Below are positions 1 to 6,720 of a stretch of 22,283 nt of DNA, in pieces. The notes below the pieces were generated by a model. That model was not told the origin of the DNA. It searched no databases and worked only from the letters and a program-made list of their open reading frames with translations. The DNA is from JAGQSZ01 sp049647585. GTDB taxonomy: Bacteria > Actinomycetota > Acidimicrobiia > Acidimicrobiales > Microtrichaceae. The stretch's first letter is position 1. Every line of letters begins with the position of its first letter. The stretch is taken from NCBI GenBank assembly GCA_049647585.1, contig JBARXY010000024.1, positions 1 through 22,283 on the forward strand. The letters run 5' to 3'. The position numbers and the translations under genes were made by a program.

Positions 1-3000
1 CCACCGGTCGCTGCCTTGCTGAACGACAGGTCGGTGCTGAACGTGACGTTCGTTGCCGACACCGAGTCGAGTGAGGAGGCCAGAGCGCGTCCTGGGACGT
101 TGAGCTGTTGGACACCGACTCCGTCGGTTACTGAGAAGAGTCTGTCGAAGCCGCCTGCGATGGCCCAGTTGCCACCGATGTGCGCTGATCCCCAACCCTG
201 AGTGACTGTTCGCTCGAAGGGGTCAGCGGCATGGACCACGGGTCCGGAAGGTTCGGTCGCGACCACAGATGCCGTTTCTGTGTCGGTCGCTCCGTCGTCA
301 TCGGTGACGGTAAGTGTCACGGTGTAGGTGCCAGCTGCCGCGTAGGTGTGGCTGGCCGTGCTTCCGGTAGCGGTTGCTCCGTCACCGAAGCTCCATGCGT
401 AGGAAACGATCGAGCCATCGGTGTCGGTTGACCCGGTCCCGTCTACGGCGACCCCCATGTTTGTCACCGCGTTGGTGAACGATGCTGTGGGGGCAACGTT
501 CGGAACCGGCGCGTTGATTTGGAGGTCCTGGGAGTAGGTCCCTGTGCCGCCCCGATCGTCGGTGACGGTCAGAGTCACGGTGTAGACACCGGCTGTGGCG
601 TAGGTGTGGCCAGCGGTGGATCCGGTGGCGGTTGCTCCGTCACCGAAGGTCCATGCGTAGGAAACGATCGAGCCGTCGGTGTCGGTCGACGAAGTTCCGT
701 CGACTCCGAGTTGCAGGAACGAGCCGCCCGTCGTGTAGTTGGCTGTCGGGTTGACGTTGGGGATCACTCCACCGGCAGAGGTGAAGTGTTCGAGTGCCTC
801 GCCGGCGGACAGCACACGGCTGTACACCGCCGGTTCATCGATCAGGCCATTGAAGTTGCTGCTGGTGGAGTTCGCTGGGGTGGTATCCCCGCCGACCCTC
901 CAGTAGCCGATGAATCCGAGCCCGACCTTGGTCGAAGAGGAGCCCACTTCGACGCCGTCAACGTAGAGCTTGGTGCCGGAGAGGCCCTGCGTGGTGACCA
1001 CGTGGTGCCAATGGCCGTCGTTTAGTGGGTTGCTCGAAACGATGGTCGAAGTGCCGGCGACTGCAGCGATGCGACCGTCGTTACGCATGTAGACCATACG
1101 GTCAGAGGTGGCGGAGTTACCCGTCTGCGAGCTGCCGAATCCGATCAGCTGACCGCCGGTCGTGGTCGTCGAGTTGAACCAGAGCTCGGTCGAGAAATCG
1201 CCGGGGGCGGACCGACTTGTCGAGGTGTAGACGGAACCGGTCCCGTTGAAACGGGCCGCAGTGTTCCCCGGAACCGCACCGGTCTGATTGCGGGTGATGC
1301 TGCCGGTGTAGGTGCCGTTGTCAGCACGGATTCCGGAGTCGGCCGCGGCGGTTCCCGACGCCTCGTTCAGGCGGTAGTACAGGTATGGTGCGGACGCGTA
1401 GACGGCCTTGCCGTATGCGTCTGCCGGGGCTGATTTGACTGCAGGAGTACGGCCACTGAGCTGGTAGTGGCGTGCGATCTGCGTCGGGGTCAGCTCGGAG
1501 TAGTAGAGGGCTGCCTCATCGAGCTGGCCCGCCAGGTAATCGGTCGATGGCGCTGATGACCAGCTGCCGACAGCATCGGCGCCAACACGGAAGTAGCCGT
1601 AGTACAGCTGTCCGCTCGTGACGTCTGCACGTGACGCTGACAGAACACCGTCGACGTACAGGTTCATGCCGTCGTCACCCATCGTGGCGACCACGTGGTG
1701 CCACTGGTTGTTGTTGAAACCAGCGGGGCTATTGATCGTCCGGGTCTCGGAGGCACGGCTCGGCGAAGAGCCTTCAACCTTGGTGTAGACGCCGAAGTAG
1801 ATCCGACCGTTGTTGGACATGTAGAGCATCCGGTCGTGGGCCGACGAGTTGCTCGTGTTCTTGTCGCCGAAACCGGCGATACGGCCACCCCTGGTGGAGT
1901 TGGTCTTGACCCAGGTCTCAATAGTGAGCTTGTTGGGAATCGTGCCTTTGGTGGGTGCTGCCACGCGGGCGGAAGTCGAACTGCTGAAGGTCGCTGCCTT
2001 GTCGGAATCACCGTTGATTGCGCCGGTGGCGTTGAAGGAGACGTTGCTTCCGACGACACCGTTCTCAGTCCCGACGGCGTCGTTGGTCGAGCCACTGGAG
2101 GCAGAGTCCAAGCGCCAGTGGATCCGGGCACCATCCTTCATTACCTCATCGGCGTAGGCGCTCGGTGCCCCGTTGCCGGAGACCGTGACCGATGCGAGGT
2201 CACTCAAGGACTGGTTGCCGTCGTCGTCAGTGACGAACACCCTGTAGGAATAGCTCTGGCCAGCGTTCAGTCCGGTGTCGGTGAATGAGATGACCGGCTG
2301 GTCCCAGAAGGTTGATCCCTTGCGAGTCTCGAACACCGTCGCACCGTCGCGGACGAACCTGTAGTTGAGTTCGTGGCTGTCCCGGTCGTAGTTCGCCGGA
2401 ATGGTGACGCGCACTCGGCCGGCGGTGTCTGAGACGACCTTGGGCTTCCACGTAGGTGCGACCAGCTGTGGCTGGTCCTTGGCTGGCGAGACACCCCTCA
2501 CAGCGAAGCGGACGAGGCCCTGCTGGTTCACACCGTTGACGATTGGGAACTCACCGCCGTACACGACGTAGTTGTTGTTGCCGGCAACGGACCAGGTGGC
2601 CTGGCTGGCTCCGGTGTATGTGCCCACTCGCCACTCCGGATACCAATGGGCCTGGGAGGGAGCTGGATAGTTCTCAAAGCTGAAGTAGTCGGCCTGGTCA
2701 CGCCCGACCGTTCCCTGGGCGTCGGTCGTGTACGACAGCGCGTGACGCATGTTCTGGGCCCAGTCCTCGCTCTGGGGGAAGGAACCGATGTTGGAGCAGA
2801 GGTGCGAGTGAGACGCGGTGTATACATATCCGTTCACAGCGGCGCTGGAGTAGGTGTCACCGTGGCAGTCGTTGATCCAGTTGATCGCTCCGGTGTCGGG
2901 ATCAGCGGAGAACATTCCTTCGAGGTTGCCCTGGGTCTGGCCCCAGGCCCAGCCTCCGCCGAAGATCGACACGCCGTCAGTGGTAAGGGTAAGAATCGCA

Positions 3001-3839
3001 GCTCCGTCGCCGGAGTCCCGGACGACGGAATCAACTGGCCAAGAGAGCTTGGCTCCGGTGTTGGGGTCGATGGCGGCGAGTCCGATGGAGGACTGTCCGT
3101 TGATGGTGGTGAACGCTCCACCGACGAAGAGGCGGTCGCCCTTCGGGCTCATGACCATCGCTTGGACAGCGTTGTTGGCGGCAGGTGCCCAAGTGAGCAG
3201 CTGGCCATTGGCGGCGGAGAACGCGGCTAGGCGCGATCGGTCTGAAGAGAGACCGGAGCCTGCGTACATGAACTCACCACCGACGTAGACGGTCGAGTTG
3301 GTCGCGACAATGTCCTTGACTCTGTAGTTGAGGATCGGGGTGAAGGTATTGATCACCGATCCAGTAACAGGGTTGAGCGCAACGATGCTGTACTTGCTCG
3401 ACCCGCTCACGTTGGTGAAGAGGCCTCCGACATAGATGCGTGAACCGTCGGGGGAACCGGTGACCGTGGAGAGAGCGCCGTTGAAGACCGGATAGAAGCT
3501 GGGAATCAGCTCACCTGTGGTCAGGTTGTAGGCGAGCATGTTCGCCCGCGGTGTCTCGTTGGTCCCCGCAGGGGAACCGGCTGGCCTGGCGCTGGTGAAC
3601 TGGCCGACCGCATAGACGGTGTTTCCAAGTACGTACTGGTCGTAGACCACGCCGTTGATCTGGACCGTGGGCAGCACGTCCGAGGTGACGTGTCCGTTGG
3701 CTGCATCGATCGGGGGGAGGGCGGCGGAGGCGGGTTCGGTCTCGGCGACCTGAACTATCGCCATCACACCGACGAGCATCGCCACCGCGAGGGTCGCGTG
3801 CCCCAATTGTCGTAGTCGGAGTCGTGATTTGGATTGCAT
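1..3839 (-). CDS. Large secreted multidomain protein: propeller-like repeats, Fn3-like, 2x LamG, 2x PKD (3' end beyond window)
   Basis: The reading frame is open from an ATG at 3839 to the window edge, about 1,279 residues, with no stop, so the C terminus is missing. An AAGGAG Shine-Dalgarno lies 8 nt before the ATG. Residues 1-39 look like a signal peptide: a basic start, a hydrophobic core at 14-30 and an ASA-A cleavage site near 39. Residues about 50-448 carry repeated VGG-x-FT motifs like DUF5122/delta-60 beta-propeller repeats. Residues about 460-555 look Fn3-like. Two LamG/concanavalin-like domains follow (about 560-795 and 810-1020), each with a WHHVV...LYVDG strand pair. Two PKD domains (about 1025-1104 and 1112-1189) carry YAWxFGDGATATGS and HTYAxAGxYTVTLTVTDD. 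A further beta-rich domain starts with DPFERTVTQGWG near 1203. The likely role is extracellular adhesion or glycan binding; no catalytic residues were recognised. The gene follows the lipoprotein gene by 67 nt and is probably cotranscribed. Confidence 0.9.
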   Translation of the reverse strand, partial: MQSKSRLRLRQLGHATLAVAMLVGVMAIVQVAETEPASAALPPIDAANGHVTSDVLPTVQINGVVYDQYVLGNTVYAVGQFTSARPAGSPAGTNETPRANMLAYNLTTGELIPSFYPVFNGALSTVTGSPDGSRIYVGGLFTNVSGSSKYSIVALNPVTGSVINTFTPILNYRVKDIVATNSTVYVGGEFMYAGSGLSSDRSRLAAFSAANGQLLTWAPAANNAVQAMVMSPKGDRLFVGGAFTTINGQSSIGLAAIDPNTGAKLSWPVDSVVRDSGDGAAILTLTTDGVSIFGGGWAWGQTQGNLEGMFSADPDTGAINWINDCHGDTYSSAAVNGYVYTASHSHLCSNIGSFPQSEDWAQNMRHALSYTTDAQGTVGRDQADYFSFENYPAPSQAHWYPEWRVGTYTGASQATWSVAGNNNYVVYGGEFPIVNGVNQQGLVRFAVRGVSPAKDQPQLVAPTWKPKVVSDTAGRVRVTIPANYDRDSHELNYRFVRDGATVFETRKGSTFWDQPVISFTDTGLNAGQSYSYRVFVTDDDGNQSLSDLASVTVSGNGAPSAYADEVMKDGARIHWRLDSASSGSTNDAVGTENGVVGSNVSFNATGAINGDSDKAATFSSSTSARVAAPTKGTIPNKLTIETWVKTNSTRGGRIAGFGDKNTSNSSAHDRMLYMSNNGRIYFGVYTKVEGSSPSRASETRTINSPAGFNNNQWHHVVATMGDDGMNLYVDGVLSASRADVTSGQLYYGYFRVGADAVGSWSSAPSTDYLAGQLDEAALYYSELTPTQIARHYQLSGRTPAVKSAPADAYGKAVYASAPYLYYRLNEASGTAAADSGIRADNGTYTGSITRNQTGAVPGNTAARFNGTGSVYTSTSRSAPGDFSTELWFNSTTTTGGQLIGFGSSQTGNSATSDRMVYMRNDGRIAAVAGTSTIVSSNPLNDGHWHHVVTTQGLSGTKLYVDGVEVGSSSTKVGLGFIGYWRVGGDTTPANSTSSNFNGLIDEPAVYSRVLSAGEALEHFTSAGGVIPNVNPTANYTTGGSFLQLGVDGTSSTDTDGSIVSYAWTFGDGATATGSTAGHTYATAGVYTVTLTVTDDRGGTGTYSQDLQINAPVPNVAPTASFTNAVTNMGVAVDGTGSTDTDGSIVSYAWSFGDGATATGSTASHTYAAAGTYTVTLTVTDDDGATDTETASVVATEPSGPVVHAADPFERTVTQGWGSAHIGGNWAIAGGFDRLFSVTDGVGVQQLNVPGRALASSLDSVSATNVTFSTDLSFSKAATG
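371..690 (-). repeat. Near-identical PKD-coding direct repeat (371-432 and 629-690)
   Basis: Two 62-nt blocks spaced 258 bp (86 codons) apart differ at only three positions by eye. They encode the core of the two adjacent PKD domains of the large secreted protein. Conservation at the DNA level, including synonymous positions, points to recent duplication or gene conversion rather than ancient domain homology. Confidence 0.85.
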
Positions 3840-3906
3840 TCTTCCTGCTCCTTGACGCATCTCAGAGGTCTGGGAGCCCAACCGGCTCGTTGATCGTGAA
3901 GCTGAA

Positions 3907-4728
3907 TCAGCCATGGGGGAGGCTCCCGGTGAAAATTGCAGTAGGTGTGTTCGCTGAATATTTGATGGAGAGCCGAGCGGTGTCACGCTTGGCGGGGTCC
4001 ACCGAAAAGACGTATGTACCTGTGGACGTGGCTCCGGATGCTGCATTTCCCTTGAAGGGCACAGCATCCGAACTTGTGATGAGGCCGGCAGGTGTCCCGG
4101 TCATGGTGATCAACTCAACCGCGACGTTGTCCAGGTTGAGTGAGGATGCAGTTGAGTTCGTCACTTCGACGGTGACTCTGACGGCGGGTCCGGAGATTTC
4201 TCCCGGCAGCACCGCTTTGGCGGTGGTGGCGGTGATCGACTTGAGGCGGACCGTCACACCGGAGCCGAACTTGGCGGTGCTGCCGAGATCCACGGGGGTG
4301 AGCTCGCCGGCACCGTCCTTGGGTGGCTCCACCTGATGGATGCTGCCCCGAGGGTCCCCAGCGGCCGAGTTGGTGCCAGACGCCTTGGTCGAACCGGAGG
4401 GGGAGGAGCCGGAGTCGGTCGGGTTCTGCGCAGTTGTGCCATCCGACCCGGTGGACGTCTCGGGACCGTCCGAGGAATCGGAAGTAGACGCCGACGCTTC
4501 CTTGTCGACCTTTTTTTCTGAAGGCACCGCTGTACGGGGCTTTGCAGCGTGGTTGGCATCCGAGCGTGAACAACTGACGGCGAGAGGAGCGATGCCCAGC
4601 AGAGCGACGAGCAGCAGGCCGCGCAAACGTACGCACGCCAGTGATCTCGAAGTGGATATGCCAATGGTCACAGCTTCGGAAACACTCTCTGGTACTTGGC
4701 GGACAGCCCCAGCTGGCTTGTTCCGCAT
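3907..4728 (-). CDS. Probable lipoprotein with C-terminal DUF4352-like beta-sandwich domain
   Basis: The product is 273 residues from an ATG at 4728, chosen because GAGAAGG sits 5 nt upstream; the frame stays open further upstream to 4905 but without a better start. Residues 36-52 form a hydrophobic stretch ending in an AVSC lipobox-like site, so Cys53 would be lipidated and the protein anchored outside the membrane. The n-region of about 35 residues is long for a signal peptide. Residues about 60-145 are a Ser/Thr/Asp/Gly-rich linker. The last about 110 residues (around SGVTVRLKSI, VRVTVEVTNSTASSLNLDNV and TGTYVFSVDP) have the pattern of DUF4352/Telokin-like extracellular domains, which are of unknown function. 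The gene lies 67 nt before the large LamG/PKD gene on the same strand, so a shared surface role is plausible. The family call is by motif memory only. Confidence 0.75.
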   Translation of the reverse strand: MRNKPAGAVRQVPESVSEAVTIGISTSRSLACVRLRGLLLVALLGIAPLAVSCSRSDANHAAKPRTAVPSEKKVDKEASASTSDSSDGPETSTGSDGTTAQNPTDSGSSPSGSTKASGTNSAAGDPRGSIHQVEPPKDGAGELTPVDLGSTAKFGSGVTVRLKSITATTAKAVLPGEISGPAVRVTVEVTNSTASSLNLDNVAVELITMTGTPAGLITSSDAVPFKGNAASGATSTGTYVFSVDPAKRDTARLSIKYSANTPTAIFTGSLPHG

Positions 4729-4742
4729 GACACCCTTCTCAG

Positions 4743-4772
4743 AAGGTATGACCGAATGTGCCTCGCGTTCAA
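4743..4772 (-). promoter_or_regulatory. Candidate sigma-70-type promoter for the lipoprotein/LamG pair
   Basis: On the minus strand, TTGAAC (4772-4767) and TACCTT (4748-4743) are separated by 18 nt, a good match to a housekeeping promoter. The -10 ends 14 nt before the ATG at 4728, so the 5' UTR would be very short, and the start site would fall inside or next to the Shine-Dalgarno. A perfect dyad (CCTTCT-C-AGAAGG, 4734-4746) overlaps the -10 edge and the ribosome site. Confidence 0.45.
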
Positions 4773-4883
4773 GGTGCTCTTTGCTAATGCGTCTGCGGAC
4801 AGAGAAAGGGGGGAGATCCACTTGACCAAGGCAACAGCCCGCTGCCCCTTTCAACAATGGGCAATTGTGCTCCGAACTATCTG

Positions 4884-4910
4884 CGCCATGGGCCGAATGG
4901 CCCATGCGCG
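4884..4910. other. Strong inverted repeat (8-bp perfect stem, GAAT loop, extended by 3 bp past a bulge)
   Basis: CATGGGCC (4887-4894) pairs perfectly with GGCCCATG (4899-4906) around a 4-nt loop. Three more pairs (4884-4886 with 4908-4910) form past a one-base bulge at 4907. It lies 67 nt beyond the stop of the glycosyltransferase gene and about 155 nt upstream of the lipoprotein start. It could terminate the former or be an operator for the latter. No T-run follows on either strand, so it is not a classical intrinsic terminator. Nothing else was recognised in the 248-nt intergenic stretch apart from the promoter near 4743-4772. Confidence 0.55.
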
Positions 4911-4976
4911 ATCCCGGCGGCCGTCCGTTGCGCGGACGGTTCGAGTGCTCTGTCCTGACCGGTTAACTGCGAGTGG

Positions 4977-6125
4977 TCAGGAGGACGCGGCTCGACGCCC
5001 CGAAACCTCGCCCCGGCGGGTGGTCCCCGACGACAATCTCCTAGCGAGGTCGTCGTAACTGTCCGCAACCTGGTCCCACCTGTAATGCAAGGCAACTCGA
5101 GATTTGCAGGCCGATCCGTAGACGAGCGCCTCGTCGGGATCCGACTCGGCCTCCTCGACCAACTGCGCGACTTCACCCTCGTCCGAGAACAGACGGGCGT
5201 CAGGGCCGATCACTTCCCTACTGAACTCAACGTTGAAGGCTGCAACTGCAGAGCCGGCGCCCATGGCGCGCAGCAACGAGGGGTTGGTTCCGCCAACGGA
5301 ATGGCCGTGCAGGTACAGGCGAGCGTTGGCATACAGCTGGTCGAGTTGGGTCTGGTCCCAGAGCGCACCCACGAAGCGGATGCGGTCGTCGTTCCCTGCG
5401 GCGTCATGGACACGCTCGATATACCCGTCGCTGTACGGCGCCGCTCCCACAACCACCAATGGGAGCCGTGCCTTGCTTGAGCGGTATCCGGCGACGATCA
5501 TCTCAAGATTGTTCTCGGGTTCGAAACGCGCGACCACCAGGTGGAATCCCTGCGCCTGCAGGTCCAGTTCTGCGAGCCGGTCGTCATCGACCCCTTCGAG
5601 GATCGGCGCCCCGTAGGAGATCTGTTCGGTGGTCGCCCCGAACTCGCGGCGGTAGTAGCTGTCGATGCCGGCGGCGTCCGCGATTAGTGCATCGGACCAG
5701 CGGACCGCCAGGGACTCCGCTGCCCGGTAATAGCGCTTCCCCGGACCGCTCCACTTGGCCCGCTTCCATTCGAGTCCGTCGACGTGGACCGCGACGGGAG
5801 AGCGCCCCAACCTGAGCAGCGGAAGGAAGACGGAGTTGGCCGAGTTGAAAAGGAACACAACGTCCTGTCGGGCGCGGGTGACGGAGTGAAGCGCCGATAG
5901 AGCCGAGTGCGAAAGGGTCTCGACCGCCTTCGAGCGAATGGCCGGAAGCGTTACCAGGTGCATCCCCAGGTACTCATCAGGGTTCTTCTCGCCGTCGGGC
6001 TGCCTGCAGTACACGGTGACGGTGTGTCCGCGTTCGACGAGTCGTCGTCCGATCTCCTCGATGGCGGTTTCGAATCCGCCGTAGTGAGCTGGGACGCCCC
6101 GCGTTCCCATCATCGCTATACGCAA
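4977..6125 (-). CDS. GT4/GT-B glycosyltransferase, DUF1972 (rhamnosyltransferase-like)
   Basis: The product has 382 residues. The N terminus MRIAMMGTRGVPAHYGGFET (1-20) is the hallmark of DUF1972 glycosyltransferases, which transfer sugars such as rhamnose onto lipid-linked glycans at the cytoplasmic face. The start is TTG at 6125: an in-frame TAG lies five codons upstream and the family motif begins here. No clear Shine-Dalgarno is seen, and the ATG pair at codons 5-6 is an alternative. The C-terminal Rossmann half contains the HGHSVGGTNPSLLRAMGAG motif (273-291), which binds the sugar nucleotide in GT4 enzymes. The usual glutamate of the E-x7-E motif is Arg286 here; I believe this occurs in other actinobacterial members but could not check. 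The acceptor and sugar cannot be told from sequence. The gene is transcribed away from the nucleotidyltransferase gene. Confidence 0.88.
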   Translation of the reverse strand: MRIAMMGTRGVPAHYGGFETAIEEIGRRLVERGHTVTVYCRQPDGEKNPDEYLGMHLVTLPAIRSKAVETLSHSALSALHSVTRARQDVVFLFNSANSVFLPLLRLGRSPVAVHVDGLEWKRAKWSGPGKRYYRAAESLAVRWSDALIADAAGIDSYYRREFGATTEQISYGAPILEGVDDDRLAELDLQAQGFHLVVARFEPENNLEMIVAGYRSSKARLPLVVVGAAPYSDGYIERVHDAAGNDDRIRFVGALWDQTQLDQLYANARLYLHGHSVGGTNPSLLRAMGAGSAVAAFNVEFSREVIGPDARLFSDEGEVAQLVEEAESDPDEALVYGSACKSRVALHYRWDQVADSYDDLARRLSSGTTRRGEVSGRRAASS

Positions 6126-6173
6126 GTCAACGCCAACCTATTGCCGAGGCGATCATTTCCACAGATTACCGGT

Positions 6174-6188
6174 GTCCAAGCTTTGGAC
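6174..6188. promoter_or_regulatory. Inverted repeat GTCCAA-GCT-TTGGAC in the divergent intergenic region
   Basis: A perfect 6-bp dyad with a 3-nt centre sits in the 158-bp gap (6126-6283) between the divergently transcribed DUF1972 glycosyltransferase and nucleotidyltransferase genes, where a shared operator would be expected. No well-spaced -35/-10 pair was found beside it, so the role is conjecture. Confidence 0.3.
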
Positions 6189-6283
6189 TTCATCCGGCGG
6201 GGAGGCCTTGATGATTCTCCCGATACGCTGGAGTGCTGGCGTACGGTCGTGCGACAGAGGGCGCCGCGGGATGGAGTTCGTTG

Positions 6284-6715
6284 ATGGCAGAACGAAAAGT
6301 GGGTTACGCACCCGGCGTCTTCGACCTCTTCCACATAGGCCACCTCAACGTCCTTCGAAACTCGCGGCAGTTCTGTGACTACCTGATCGCCGGAGTCGTA
6401 TCCGACGACGTCGCAGCGAGGACGAAGGGTCTGCGGCCGATCGTTCCGGTTGAGGAACGACTCGAGATCGTCAGTGGAATCCGTTATGTCGACGAAGCGG
6501 TTGTCGAGGACGTGCCACACAAGCTCGTGATGTGGGAGCGCCTGCGCTTCGACGTGATCATCAAGGGTGACGACTGGAAGGGCACCGACAAGGGCGACAA
6601 GCTCGAAAGCGACTTCGCCGAAGTGGGAGTCGAGGTCGCATACCTGCCGTACACCAAGCGGACGTCCTCAACGATGCTGCGTCGGATCCTTGAGCGATCA
6701 CTGGACGGCGACTGA
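6284..6715 (+). CDS. Cytidylyl/adenylyltransferase family protein (TagD-like)
   Basis: The product has 143 residues, close to the roughly 130 of glycerol-3-phosphate cytidylyltransferases. The nucleotidyltransferase signature GVFDLFHIGHLNVL spans residues 11-24, with HIGH at 17-20. WERLRFDVIIKGDDWKG precedes a C-terminal RTSST (126-130) that corresponds to the RTxGISTT motif of TagD. The start ATG at 6284 has GGAG 7 nt upstream, so a 17-codon upstream extension of the frame is rejected. The family activates a phosphorylated alcohol or sugar with CTP or ATP, for example making CDP-glycerol for envelope polymers. The departure from GIST leaves the substrate uncertain; RibL-like or HldE-like specificity is possible. 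The next gene begins 5 nt after the stop and is probably translationally coupled. Confidence 0.85.
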   Translation: MAERKVGYAPGVFDLFHIGHLNVLRNSRQFCDYLIAGVVSDDVAARTKGLRPIVPVEERLEIVSGIRYVDEAVVEDVPHKLVMWERLRFDVIIKGDDWKGTDKGDKLESDFAEVGVEVAYLPYTKRTSSTMLRRILERSLDGD

Positions 6716-6720
6716 TTCAG

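Noticed and set aside
519..2288. Plus-strand open frames (for example 519-1025 and 1695-2288)
   Set aside because: They lie opposite the continuous minus-strand frame of the LamG/PKD protein, which has clear domains and a signal peptide. Their translations are low-complexity Gly/Val/Arg-rich shadows.
6208..6229. TTGATG ... TACGCT as a promoter for the nucleotidyltransferase gene
   Set aside because: The spacer is only 10 nt, too short for a sigma-70-type promoter.
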